The notes under the pieces were generated by a model that worked only from the letters and a program-made list of their open reading frames with translations, had not been told where the DNA came from and made no database searches. From Solobacterium sp. (GTDB lineage Bacteria > Bacillota_I > Bacilli_A > Erysipelotrichales > Erysipelotrichaceae), in contig JAKVKC010000022.1 of the NCBI GenBank assembly GCA_022486705.1, positions 1-40,191 of the forward strand: a stretch of DNA of 40,191 nt. The letters run 5' to 3'. Made by a program: the position numbers and the translations under genes. Of the stretch, positions 18,629-27,397 are shown in pieces (the first letter of the stretch is position 1; every line of letters starts with the position of its first letter).

Positions 18629-18667
18629 CCGGGATCTCAAGGCATTAAAAAGAAAAGAGAGAGTGCT

Positions 18668-19897
18668 ATGGAAAAAGAAGAGATGCAAAGAACAATGTAC
18701 AAAGTCTACTGCCGTTCTTTTCAGAACACGATGAAAGCTGCCAATTACTTCATGGGATATCGCATGCCAGAGTATTTGGAGGGGCCTGGATCCATTCTTC
18801 GCTTGGCATCATTGATCAAAGAAAAGGGGACCGGTAAGATCCTGATCGTCACCGATGCCAACTTAATGAAAATGGGACTGTTAGATCCGATGCTGAAATC
18901 ATTTGATGAAGCAGGCTTCCAATATACGATCTTTTCAGATGTTGAAAAGAATCCGACCAGTGACAATGTCGAAGCAGGCTTCAAGGTCTACCGTGAACAT
19001 CAATGCAGTTCTTTGGTAGGTTTCGGGGGCGGAGCAGCCATGGATTGCGCCAAGGCCATTGCAGCTAAATCAGTGCATCCGAAAATGAGCGTTGCACAGC
19101 TGCAGGGAGTACTGAAAGTACATGCCAAGATCCCGCCGTTCTTTGCCGTACCGACAACAGCCGGAACCGGATCAGAAACAACGATCGCAGCCGTGATTAT
19201 TGATTCAGCGACTCATCATAAAGCATCAATCAATGATCCAAGCATTCTGCCAAAGTATGCCGTACTGGATCCGCAGCTGACCATGGGCCTGCCGCCGTTC
19301 GTGACCGCAACAACAGGGATGGATGCCCTTTGCCATGCCGTTGAAGCATATACAAATCATACCTATGATACAGATCTCGAAGACTTCTTAGCAAAAGAGG
19401 CAGTGCGTCTGATCCATGACAATCTGCTGACGGCATATCATGACGGAAAGAATCTGCTGGCAAGACAGAATATGCAGAAAGCAGCCTTCTATGCTGGCCG
19501 TGCCTTTACCAGAGGATGCGTTGGCTATGTACACGCTGTCGGACATACGTTGGGCGGCCTGTATGGCGTTCCGCATGGCTTGGCTATGAGCATTATCCTG
19601 CCGCATGTCATGCGCCAGTACGGTCATTCTGTCTATAAGAGATTGGCGGATCTGGCAGAAGTGTGCGGTATGGAAGGACCGACCGATGCGGTGAAGGCAA
19701 ATAAGTTCATTGCATGGATCGAAGAAATGAAAAAAGAAATGGAGATCCCGGCCGGTGCAGATATGATCAAGGATGAAGATGTAGATCAGATCATCTCCTG
19801 GGCAATGGCAGAGGCAAATCCTCTGTATCCATGCCCGCAGGTATGGGAGAAGGAAGATTTCCAAAAATTAATTGCGACGATACGTTCGGCAAAGTAA
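18668..19897 (+). CDS. Iron-containing alcohol dehydrogenase
   Basis: This 409-residue NAD(P)-dependent dehydrogenase belongs to the group III (iron-activated) family. The ATG at 18668 is used: an open frame continues upstream to 18482 but is unlike the family and crosses the promoter. The Shine-Dalgarno is weak (AAGAGAGAG). The nucleotide-binding region includes GFGGGAAMDCAKAIA, followed by the family motif PTTAGTGSETT. Metal-ligand histidines are expected in GMDALCHAVEAY and in GYVHAVGHTLGG...VPHG, all present. Family members interconvert alcohols and aldehydes or ketones in fermentation. The next gene, an aldehyde dehydrogenase, starts 9 bases after the stop, so the pair probably processes one carbon compound through an aldehyde. 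The substrate cannot be told from the sequence. Confidence 0.92.
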   Translation: MEKEEMQRTMYKVYCRSFQNTMKAANYFMGYRMPEYLEGPGSILRLASLIKEKGTGKILIVTDANLMKMGLLDPMLKSFDEAGFQYTIFSDVEKNPTSDNVEAGFKVYREHQCSSLVGFGGGAAMDCAKAIAAKSVHPKMSVAQLQGVLKVHAKIPPFFAVPTTAGTGSETTIAAVIIDSATHHKASINDPSILPKYAVLDPQLTMGLPPFVTATTGMDALCHAVEAYTNHTYDTDLEDFLAKEAVRLIHDNLLTAYHDGKNLLARQNMQKAAFYAGRAFTRGCVGYVHAVGHTLGGLYGVPHGLAMSIILPHVMRQYGHSVYKRLADLAEVCGMEGPTDAVKANKFIAWIEEMKKEMEIPAGADMIKDEDVDQIISWAMAEANPLYPCPQVWEKEDFQKLIATIRSAK

Positions 19898-19906
19898 GGA
19901 GGCTGT

Positions 19907-21322
19907 ATGTGGACACAGGAAAGCATTCATGAAACAGTAGAAAAGCAGAGAGCGTTCTTTCAGAGCGGAAAGACACTGGATGTTGATTGGCGGATCGATC
20001 AGCTGATCCGTCTGAAGATCGCCGTGCAGACCAATGAAAAAGATCTCGAAGAAGCACTGCATGAAGATCTCGGCCGTACAGATGCAGAAGGATATCTGTG
20101 CGATGTCGGCGCAGTGATCCTGGAGATCAATGAAGCAATTCAGAACTTAAGAAAGTGGGCAAAGCCAGAGACGCATTTCAGCGGGATCCTCTGTTTCCCA
20201 AGTACGGTCACGAAGGTATATAAGATGCCGTATGGCGTATCTCTGATCATCAGCCCATTCAACTTCCCATTCTTATTATCTTTGGGCGTATTGGCTGCCA
20301 GCATTGCCGGCGGCAATACCGCAGTGATCAAAGCAAGTTCAAAATCAGCACATTGCACAGAGACAATGAAGAATGTCATCGCATCTGCTTTCCCAGAAGA
20401 ATATGTCACCGTCATTGACGGCGGACATGATATTGCAGATTTCTGCTTGGCAGAGCGCTTTGACAAGATCTTCTATACCGGCTCGCCAAAGGTCGGCAGG
20501 CATGTTATGAGCGAAGCTTCTAAGAATCTGACACCGGTCGCATTGGAACTGGGCGGTGAAACAGGAAACTGGTGCGTTGTCAGAAAAGATGCAGATCTGA
20601 AAGATGCAGCCCGCAAGATCGCTTTCTTCAAATCATTGAACAGCGGCCAGGTATGCATTAATATCAATCAGATCGCTGTAGCAGAAGAAGTTGCAGAAGA
20701 ATTCCTGAATGATCTGACCGATGCTTTTGTCAAACAGGTCGGTGAAGATGCCAGTGAAAATCCGGAATATCCTCATCTGATTGCAAAGCGCGCATATGAT
20801 GGCTGCTCTGAAGAAGCAGAAAAATACCGCGATCGCATTATCTTCGGCGGCAAGGGCGATCCAGAAACACTGAAGTATGCACCGACGATCATCTATCCAG
20901 TGGGCATTGATGAAGAGATCGTTAATCATGAACTGTTCAATCCGCTGCTTCCAGTCGTTCCGTATAAAGATGATGAGATCGATGCCTTGATGGAAACAAT
21001 TGGCAGGCGTGAACATGGTCTTTCGATGTATCTGTTTACCAAAGATCTGACGTGGGCCAAGAAAACGATGCAGAGCCAGCAGTATGGCGGCGGCTGCATC
21101 AATGAGGTATGCCTGCACTTAATGGTCAAGGGCGTTCCATTCAATGGCACCGGGCATTCCGGCATGGGCGCATACCATGGTGTATGGGGCTTCCGTGAAT
21201 TCACGCATCCATCAACTGTACTGATTGGTTCAAGCCATCTGAATCTGCCATTGCGGGAACATCCGTATGAAAAAGGATGGGGCCGGTATAAACTGGCACT
21301 GCTGCGGCTGCTGGAGAAATAA
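19907..21322 (+). CDS. Aldehyde dehydrogenase (class 3-like)
   Basis: This 471-residue NAD(P)-dependent aldehyde dehydrogenase oxidises aldehydes to acids. The ATG at 19907 follows AAGGAGG. Recognisable elements are SPFNFPFLLSLG (substrate/cofactor channel), the NAD loop FYTGSPKVGRHV, the general-base glutamate in LELGGE and the nucleophilic cysteine in NSGQVC. The usual LELGGKSP reads LELGGETGN, a local variation after the base. Length and the lack of an N-terminal extension match class 3-type and coenzyme-A-independent members. It is cotranscribed with the iron alcohol dehydrogenase and followed by a terminator. Confidence 0.92.
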   Translation: MWTQESIHETVEKQRAFFQSGKTLDVDWRIDQLIRLKIAVQTNEKDLEEALHEDLGRTDAEGYLCDVGAVILEINEAIQNLRKWAKPETHFSGILCFPSTVTKVYKMPYGVSLIISPFNFPFLLSLGVLAASIAGGNTAVIKASSKSAHCTETMKNVIASAFPEEYVTVIDGGHDIADFCLAERFDKIFYTGSPKVGRHVMSEASKNLTPVALELGGETGNWCVVRKDADLKDAARKIAFFKSLNSGQVCININQIAVAEEVAEEFLNDLTDAFVKQVGEDASENPEYPHLIAKRAYDGCSEEAEKYRDRIIFGGKGDPETLKYAPTIIYPVGIDEEIVNHELFNPLLPVVPYKDDEIDALMETIGRREHGLSMYLFTKDLTWAKKTMQSQQYGGGCINEVCLHLMVKGVPFNGTGHSGMGAYHGVWGFREFTHPSTVLIGSSHLNLPLREHPYEKGWGRYKLALLRLLEK

Positions 21323-21380
21323 AGCATGCATGGTCTGATCCCATTCAGACACGCAGAAAAATTACACGAAGGTACATAAA

Positions 21381-21405
21381 AACCAAGCTGAACTTGGTTT
21401 TTATT
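21381..21405. terminator. Terminator after the aldehyde dehydrogenase gene
   Basis: AACCAAG (21381-21387) pairs with CTTGGTT (21393-21399) around a 5-base loop, followed by TTTTATTT. A run of A before the stem means it could also act on the convergent minus-strand gene. Confidence 0.8.
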
Positions 21406-21445
21406 TGCCCTCTTTACTTGTTTGTGAATCCAGACCGCTGTCTAT

Positions 21446-22750
21446 TTACATACTTGTCTGGAAGCGAACACCTGTATTGACTACTTTGTAATCGTCTATG
21501 ACAGGATCTGCTGTATGCGTGATCTTGTAGACACTGCGGTTGATGTTCTCGCTGACTGTATCCGATGCATCTGTTACGGTAACTTTGGCAATGCCTTTCT
21601 GTGCTTCATCTTCTGTTACTGTAACGGTGTAAGTAAGCTCTGTTTCAGCCGAACCGATTTGATAGCCTTCCGGAATTGTTTCAACTAATGTATATGTTCC
21701 CAGTCCGAGAGAAGCTATTCTCAGATTGCCGCTGTCATCCGTTGTTCCTGTCAAGGAAGCAGCTCCATTCACTCTCTGCCCGCTGTTATCATCCAGTACA
21801 GCGCCGTTGGCTGCTTTGCCGGATAATGTGAAAGCGGCACCTTTGATCGGACTGCCTGTCTTTATATCTGTCGTCTGGAAAGTTACAGTACCTTCAGCAA
21901 GACTGCTTACAAGTGTTTCTACATTTACAGTCTTGCCATCAATGGCATCCTGTTTCATAGTGGCTTCACTGATATCTGCTGTGACCGGTACATAGCTCGC
22001 CGCTGCTGTAGCAGGAGCTTCTTCATAAACAGAATAATGTGCAAATGGAAGCGTATCGGAAGCCGTTCCATCCTCTCCGGTCGTTACTGTGTAATAATAT
22101 TCGCCATCATATTTCTTAGTGCCATATACTAGATTTTCACGTGGTCGATAGGCAATCTTCGGATTCTCATCCAATACAATATCAAATGTTCTTCCAACAA
22201 CTGGATTTCCTTTGATGTCCTTGCATGTCAGTTTGATGACTGTTTCTTTTCTGGAAAGATCCAGCTCTGTTATGCCTTTGCTATTTTTACTGTAGGTTCT
22301 TGCTCCAGTGGAAATCCGCTGCAGATATGCATCAATCTTGCCAGTATCTGAATCTTTTTCTACTTTGAGCAAGATACCGTTATTTTTAGATTCAGCCCAA
22401 ACACCATCCGCTGTATATCCGGACGGAATAGTGTCTTCCTGAATCTTAAAAGAATATGTTCCTAGAGGCAGATTCTTCACAGCTAAATCTCCCGAAGCGT
22501 CTGTTTTGCCAGTCAAGGCAGCCTTACCGTTGATGGTAACAGCGGCAGTATCTTCCTTGCCGGTCGCTGCTACATCAAAACCGATTCCTGTGATTGCCTG
22601 ATCATTGGTGAGATCGTATAAATGCAGGATAAAAGTCCCGGTCTCCGCATCTTCTGCATGTATCGCAGATGCAGTGCCTGATGCCAAAGCTACAGAGAAT
22701 GCCAATGCAATGATTCTTAGAACGAAGCGATTCTTCCTTTTCATCATCAT
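21446..22750 (-). CDS. Secreted Cna_B-like repeat protein, paralogue A
   Basis: This 434-residue protein has a Sec signal peptide (basic MMMKRKNRF start, hydrophobic core, cleavage near IHA-ED). GGGGAG lies before three consecutive ATG codons. Three Cna_B-like modules start at about residues 38, 170 and 290; two of them end in recognisable E-boxes (QEDTIPSGY, VETIPEGY). The lysine expected two residues before the conserved D at each module start is missing (LHLYD, TCKD, QTTD), so the usual isopeptide bonds probably cannot form. There is no sortase signal or membrane anchor; the chain ends DDYKVVNTGVRFQTSM. It is about 1.5 kb from, and clearly duplicated with, the next gene upstream. Function unknown; a released or non-covalently bound surface protein is likely. 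Confidence 0.85.
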   Translation of the reverse strand: MMMKRKNRFVLRIIALAFSVALASGTASAIHAEDAETGTFILHLYDLTNDQAITGIGFDVAATGKEDTAAVTINGKAALTGKTDASGDLAVKNLPLGTYSFKIQEDTIPSGYTADGVWAESKNNGILLKVEKDSDTGKIDAYLQRISTGARTYSKNSKGITELDLSRKETVIKLTCKDIKGNPVVGRTFDIVLDENPKIAYRPRENLVYGTKKYDGEYYYTVTTGEDGTASDTLPFAHYSVYEEAPATAAASYVPVTADISEATMKQDAIDGKTVNVETLVSSLAEGTVTFQTTDIKTGSPIKGAAFTLSGKAANGAVLDDNSGQRVNGAASLTGTTDDSGNLRIASLGLGTYTLVETIPEGYQIGSAETELTYTVTVTEDEAQKGIAKVTVTDASDTVSENINRSVYKITHTADPVIDDYKVVNTGVRFQTSM

Positions 22751-22800
22751 AAATTATTCTCCCCATTGTTTTGATGCAAATACTATATAACTTATTCAAT

Positions 22801-22910
22801 GATAGGCACTTTTTTTTGCAATGTCCAACAAAAATTCTTGTACTTTCTACTTAAAAAGCTCTCCTCATGTGAGAAGGGCTTTGATATTACTTAACTGCTG
22901 TATTGACTAC
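22801..22910. repeat. Duplicated intergenic block, copy 1
   Basis: This stretch aligns without gaps to 24281-24390 (offset 1,480 bases). It covers the promoter-side region of paralogue A, the terminator of paralogue B, and the last codons of paralogue B. From about 22847 to 22910 the two copies are identical. The 1,480-base offset also holds at the start codons of the two paralogues, so gene plus spacer was duplicated as one unit. Confidence 0.85.
22848..22882 (-). terminator. Terminator of paralogue B
   Basis: Read on the minus strand, AAAGCCCTTCTCAC... folds with ...GAGGAGAGCTTT and is followed by TTAAG and T-rich sequence. It starts 4 bases after the stop codon at 22887. Confidence 0.7.
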
Positions 22911-24230
22911 TTCGTAATCATCAGTGGTGTCTGTTACTGGATCCGCTGCTTTATCTGAAGTATACGAAATCTTGTAGATACTGTGATTGATGTTCTTACT
23001 GACCGTACCAGATGCATCTGTTACGGTAACTTTGGCAATGCCTTTCTGTGCTTCATCTTCTGTTACTGCAATGGTGTAAGTACGCTGTATTTCATTTTCA
23101 TGGAGCTGATAGCCTGCAGGTATTGTTTCAGTCAAGGTATATGTTCCTAGTCCGAGAGAAGCTATATTCAGATTGCCGCTGTCATCAGTTGTTCCTGTCA
23201 GAGAAGAAGCTCCGTTCATCCTCTGTCCGCTGTTATCATCCAGCACTACACCGTTCGCTACTTTGCCAGATAGTGAGAAGCTGGTGCCTTTGATCGGGCT
23301 GCCTGTTTCTGCATCTGCTGTTTGAAACGTTACGGTACCTTCGGCAAGACTGCTTACCAATGTATCAATGTTTAATGCTGTGCCATCGAGAGCAGCCTGC
23401 TTCATAGATACTTCACTGATATCTGCAGAACCTGGTACATAGCTCGTTGCTGCTGTAGCAGGGGCCTCTTCATAGACCGAATAATGTGCAAACGGGAAGC
23501 TTGCTGAAGCTATGCCATCCTCTCCGGTCTTTATTGGAAAAAAGTACTTTCCATCATATTTGTTTTTATCTTCCATAAAATTATAATTAATTCTGAAATA
23601 GTTATAAAAACTCCCATCAGGGCCAGCTATTCCGTTTTTGGGCGCTTCATTCAATACAACATCAAATATCCTTCCGACAACTGTATTGCCCTGAACATCC
23701 TTGCATGATACGTTGATGACTGCTTGTTTTCTGTAAAGATATAAATAGGTTTTCTCAGTTTCATTGTAATGACTGGATGATGCGCCAGTATTTATATTCT
23801 GCAGATATGCTTCAATTTTGCCTGTTCCAGTGTTTTTGACTACCTGGAGAACAATATTGCCGGATTTGCATAAATACCATACACTAGTCATTTCATAATA
23901 TGTTGGAATTGTGTCTTCCTGGATCTTGAAAGAATACGTGCCGATTGGCAGATTCTTCACTGCTAAATCTCCAGAAGCATCTGTCTTGCCAGTCAAGGTA
24001 ACCTTACCGTTGATGGTAACAGCGGCAGTGTCTTCCTTGCCGGTCGCTGCTACATCAAAACCGATTCCTGTGATTGCCTGATCATTGGTGAGATCGTATA
24101 AATGCAGGATGAAAGTTCCGGTCTCCGCATCTTCTGCATGTACCGCAGAGGTGGTGCCTGATGCCAAAGCTACAGAGAATGCCAATGCAATGATTCTTAG
24201 AACGAAGTGATTCTTCTTTTTCATCATCAT
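22887..24230 (-). CDS. Secreted Cna_B-like repeat protein, paralogue B
   Basis: This 447-residue protein is a close paralogue of the preceding minus-strand protein. The signal peptide and first module are almost identical (one or two changes per line), the central module diverges strongly, and the last module is again similar. The same lysine losses are seen at module starts (LHLYD, VSCKD, QTAD). E-box-like motifs are QEDTIPTYY (the usual glycine is replaced) and TETIPAGY. It ends DDYEVVNTAVK directly before a terminator, with no sorting signal. The pattern of conserved ends and a divergent middle suggests the centre carries the variable function. The Shine-Dalgarno context is the same as for paralogue A. 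Function unknown. Confidence 0.85.
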   Translation of the reverse strand: MMMKKKNHFVLRIIALAFSVALASGTTSAVHAEDAETGTFILHLYDLTNDQAITGIGFDVAATGKEDTAAVTINGKVTLTGKTDASGDLAVKNLPIGTYSFKIQEDTIPTYYEMTSVWYLCKSGNIVLQVVKNTGTGKIEAYLQNINTGASSSHYNETEKTYLYLYRKQAVINVSCKDVQGNTVVGRIFDVVLNEAPKNGIAGPDGSFYNYFRINYNFMEDKNKYDGKYFFPIKTGEDGIASASFPFAHYSVYEEAPATAATSYVPGSADISEVSMKQAALDGTALNIDTLVSSLAEGTVTFQTADAETGSPIKGTSFSLSGKVANGVVLDDNSGQRMNGASSLTGTTDDSGNLNIASLGLGTYTLTETIPAGYQLHENEIQRTYTIAVTEDEAQKGIAKVTVTDASGTVSKNINHSIYKISYTSDKAADPVTDTTDDYEVVNTAVK

Positions 24231-24280
24231 AAATTATTCTCCCCATTGTGTTGATGCAAATACTGCTTCACTGATTTCAT

Positions 24281-24390
24281 GATAGGTGCCTTTTCAGACA
24301 ATGTCCAACGAAAAATCTTCTATTTTCTACTTAAAAAGCTCTCCTCATGTGAGAAGGGCTTTGATATTACTTAACTGCTGTATTGACTAC
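24281..24390. repeat. Duplicated intergenic block, copy 2
   Basis: This is the counterpart of 22801-22910. It spans the 5' side of paralogue B, the terminator and the last eight codons of the LRR/Ig-like protein. The third gene therefore shares the terminal coding segment and terminator although its body is unrelated. Confidence 0.85.
24328..24362 (-). terminator. Terminator of the LRR/Ig-like protein gene
   Basis: The hairpin at 24335-24362 is identical to that at 22855-22882 and is followed on the minus strand by TTAAG and T-rich sequence. It starts 4 bases beyond the stop codon at 24367. Confidence 0.7.
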
Positions 24391-26568
24391 CTGATAGTCA
24401 TCATCTTCATCATCAGTAACTGCTGATGTGACAGTGACCTTTACTGCTTCACTGGCATTTTTAGTATCTGTTGCTGCATATCTGACATAGTATGTTCCAG
24501 CTGCTGCTTCTGTACTTCCTTCTGTGCATACCTTCCAGATGATCTGATCTAAACTGTATTCCATCTGAGCTGTCGTGCCATTGATCTTGCCTTTGCCGTC
24601 TGTGATCTCACTGGACTTTGGCGCATCCTGAGAAGTCTTCTTGACAGCATCCTTCAGGGTGATTGCAGTATCCGCTGAAGGTGTTCCGGATACAATGATC
24701 TGCGAAGCACTGGCTCTCTTAACACTGATACCATTCACAGCAGTTACAGCATAATCTTCAGGGAAGTAATAGCCATTGTCTGCAGTATAAGTTACATCTG
24801 TCATGGCTCCGGTAAGTTCTGTCTGGAATGCCTTTCCAGCAGTGCTCATGTACTTGCCGGATGCAATCTTAACTGAATGAGCAGCTGCTTTATCAACTGC
24901 TGTTATGGCCACATCTTTATCCAGCATTGTGAATGTTGTAGAAGCACTGTTTGCATCCTTGAAGATGACACCATCCGTTGATGAAGTCCAATGATCAAAT
25001 GTGTCTTCATCACTTGCTGTGATTGTAACGCTGTCACCCTTATATGCTGTATTAGAAGGAACTGTTCCGCCTGTTACCGTAACATTATGAGCAGTAGCAT
25101 TAACCTTGTTTCCACTGGAAGTGCCAATAGTGATAAGTCCTCTGGTCATACCGGCTTGATTTAAGACATATAAAGAATTCTCTTGGGGATCTGCAATGCA
25201 AATGCCAATTCCTCTCGCAAACTGTTTTCCCAAATCAGTATCAACATCGAATGCCACGTTGTTAGTGATTTCTTTTATCGTAAAATCATCAGAAGATAAA
25301 TAATAACTGCCAACAGCACTATGACCAATATTATCTGTATCATTCATTATTTTGGTATAGTATTGCAAATACTTGTCATAGATTTGGTCATCCGTCTTTC
25401 CATTTTCAGCAACTGGTACGATAAGCAGAAGCTGTTTTCCAGCAGGTACGTTATCAACACTGACGGTGTACTTGTTAGAAGCGTTACATGTTAATACGAA
25501 ATCAAGATTCTTTACTTTTTCAACAACACTAACATTTAGATAATAACTAGTTGTACCATTAGGCATTCCAGTATCATATGAATAATTCAACTTGCTTGGC
25601 TTATCAGCAGTCGTAAACGTAACAACACCGGTTGCTGTATCCAAAGTGGCTGATTGATCATCGTCTATTTTTACTTTAGATAAGTTTTTAATATTAAGAA
25701 CAGACATATCATACTTCCATGCTCCACTCTCTCCAGTGATATCTAACGTAGGAATTTTCTGATCGGTTGAAATTTTCTTAAGGGCGGGAAGCGTACCTAA
25801 GTCTAATGAAGTCAAAAGATTATTATTAGCAGATAGATTTTCTAGTGCAGTATTTGATCCGATAGTAAGAGAAGCAAGATTGTTATTGTTACAATTCAGT
25901 GTCACCAACTTTGTAAGTTTGCTGACATCAAGACTTGTAAGCATATTATCCGAACAATCTAATGAAGTCAGTGCAGAAAAATTTCCGATACCTGTTAGAT
26001 CGCTGATGGAGAACCCTGAAACATTCAGTTCAGTTGCTTTCTTGATTGCTATTATATTGGCAGAAGTGAATTTAGTATCACTATTAACTCCATCCGAAAT
26101 GCCGCACACATTCTTTGCTACATAATCACGGAACACAGCATCAGGGAAAACATCTCCCCAGTTTCCTACAGCAATTGTGAAGTCCTTCGGCGATTTATTT
26201 CCGCTTAAATCCATTGCTACGATTGTGTATAAATACAGTCCATATTCGGTTGGCGTTCCAGTCAGATGTAATTTCATAAAAATTTCGTTTTGAATTGACG
26301 TGAACGTCAGCCAGTCTGAAACCAATGTAAATGTGTCTTTGTCGTTATCGAAATTCATACTTATCCCGTTTATGGTCCAGCTTACATTGCCATAATTATC
26401 TTGAGCTGCAATTGTCGAATCATAGTCCGTTTTTATCGTAGCATCAGGCAGAGGAGATTCAGTACTAATATTAATACTGGTTATTGCTTTTACTGTCGTC
26501 CCGCAATATACCGGACTTAATCCAATCATCAATGTCAATGCTGCAATTATGCTTATTATACGTTTCAT
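24367..26568 (-). CDS. Secreted protein with Ig-like domain and leucine-rich repeats
   Basis: This 733-residue protein has a signal peptide (MKRIISIIAALTLMIGL start). Residues about 30-135 form an Ig/cadherin-like domain (DATIKTDYDSTIAAQDN, GTPTEYGLYLYTIVAMD). Residues about 135-290 hold a leucine-rich-repeat block introduced by FPDAVFRDYVAKNV, with units such as LTSLDCSDNMLTSLDVSKL and LVTLNCNNNNLASL (about four to five). Residues about 500-560 look like the 'bacterial repeat'/InlB B-repeat type (VTGGTVPSNTAYKGDSVTITA followed by FDHWTS). The chain ends DDYQVVNTAVK, the same tail as the two neighbouring secreted proteins, with no sorting signal. LRR/Ig combinations usually mediate protein or glycan binding; the target is unknown. 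Confidence 0.85.
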   Translation of the reverse strand: MKRIISIIAALTLMIGLSPVYCGTTVKAITSINISTESPLPDATIKTDYDSTIAAQDNYGNVSWTINGISMNFDNDKDTFTLVSDWLTFTSIQNEIFMKLHLTGTPTEYGLYLYTIVAMDLSGNKSPKDFTIAVGNWGDVFPDAVFRDYVAKNVCGISDGVNSDTKFTSANIIAIKKATELNVSGFSISDLTGIGNFSALTSLDCSDNMLTSLDVSKLTKLVTLNCNNNNLASLTIGSNTALENLSANNNLLTSLDLGTLPALKKISTDQKIPTLDITGESGAWKYDMSVLNIKNLSKVKIDDDQSATLDTATGVVTFTTADKPSKLNYSYDTGMPNGTTSYYLNVSVVEKVKNLDFVLTCNASNKYTVSVDNVPAGKQLLLIVPVAENGKTDDQIYDKYLQYYTKIMNDTDNIGHSAVGSYYLSSDDFTIKEITNNVAFDVDTDLGKQFARGIGICIADPQENSLYVLNQAGMTRGLITIGTSSGNKVNATAHNVTVTGGTVPSNTAYKGDSVTITASDEDTFDHWTSSTDGVIFKDANSASTTFTMLDKDVAITAVDKAAAHSVKIASGKYMSTAGKAFQTELTGAMTDVTYTADNGYYFPEDYAVTAVNGISVKRASASQIIVSGTPSADTAITLKDAVKKTSQDAPKSSEITDGKGKINGTTAQMEYSLDQIIWKVCTEGSTEAAAGTYYVRYAATDTKNASEAVKVTVTSAVTDDEDDDYQVVNTAVK

Positions 26569-26717
26569 AGCTCTTTCCTCCCGTGGTCTGCTACTTGCGT
26601 TTCTAAATACCCCTTAACCATATCATAAAATCACAGGAAGAATAAGAACTATGTTGTTAAAGACCATGCAGAATAACAGACTGTGAATATCAATAATATC
26701 ATAATAGAATTGCTGAT

Positions 26718-26754
26718 AAAAATGCAGACATCAATACTATGCCTGCATGTCTGC
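26718..26754 (-). terminator. Terminator of the sensor-binding protein operon
   Basis: GCAGACAT/ATGTCTGC (26724-26731 and 26747-26754) form a perfect 8-bp stem, followed on the minus strand by ATTTTTATC. It lies 24 bases beyond the last gene's stop codon. The rest of the 26569-26777 spacer shows nothing recognisable. Confidence 0.8.
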
Positions 26755-26777
26755 TATGATGGGCATCTGATCCTGCT

Positions 26778-27389
26778 TCAGCGGGAAGAAGCACGGCGTA
26801 CGGCTGTTACGATCTCTTTGCCATCTTCTGCCATACGGATCAATGCATCTTCCAATAATCTGCAGAGAGGGGCTGCTTCTTTTTCGAGACAGATCTCATG
26901 CGGCATGTCTACTGTGACAGTTTGGATATCATTGGCAATGCGCTGTGCTTTATCATGGGCACTGACGTGTCCTAAGCCCAATAAGGAACTGCCATAGGAA
27001 TGTCCCTGCAGGGAATCTCTGATAAAGCCGTCGGCGAAGTTCTTCCATTCCTGCATCTGCAGATCATCGCATTTGCTGCTGAGCACAGCTAATTCGATCA
27101 TATGCTGGCGCAGGTCTTTTTCGCGGCGGGAACGGTTGAGAAAGGTGGTGGACTGACTGAGTGCTTTCAGCATGCTCCAGGCATAATAGTAGCCATCCTG
27201 GTGGCGCGGTCCTTTGCCATAGCGCTGCTCAAAGATCTCTAAGCGGCGCAGGTCCTCTGGTGAATCCGGATTTGCTTTGAGGTATTCTCGGAGGCATTGT
27301 TCTCTGAGACCTGCATCATCAAATTCATAATACTTTGCCGGCCAGTCTTCTAAGAATTCCGGCTGAAATGTTTTTTTTGTCTTTTTCAT
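26778..27389 (-). CDS. Small conserved-looking protein of unknown function, last gene of the sensor operon
   Basis: This 203-residue soluble, charged, mostly alpha-helical protein has no signal peptide or membrane span. AGGAG lies before the ATG, and the start is 8 bases after the lipoprotein gene's stop, so it belongs to the sensory operon. I do not recognise a catalytic motif; it resembles short helical domain-of-unknown-function proteins of Erysipelotrichaceae and Lachnospiraceae. Visible features are an aromatic/acidic N-terminus (PEFLEDWPAKYYEFDD), a central YYYAWSMLKAL helix and histidines in GHSYGSS and GLGHVSAHDKA. Position suggests an accessory to sugar sensing or transport, but that is inference only. 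Confidence 0.7.
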   Translation of the reverse strand: MKKTKKTFQPEFLEDWPAKYYEFDDAGLREQCLREYLKANPDSPEDLRRLEIFEQRYGKGPRHQDGYYYAWSMLKALSQSTTFLNRSRREKDLRQHMIELAVLSSKCDDLQMQEWKNFADGFIRDSLQGHSYGSSLLGLGHVSAHDKAQRIANDIQTVTVDMPHEICLEKEAAPLCRLLEDALIRMAEDGKEIVTAVRRASSR

Positions 27390-27397
27390 AGGCTCTC

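Noticed and set aside
18482-18667. N-terminal extension of the alcohol dehydrogenase
   Set aside because: The upstream in-frame stretch overlaps a terminator and a promoter-like -10 and has no family similarity.
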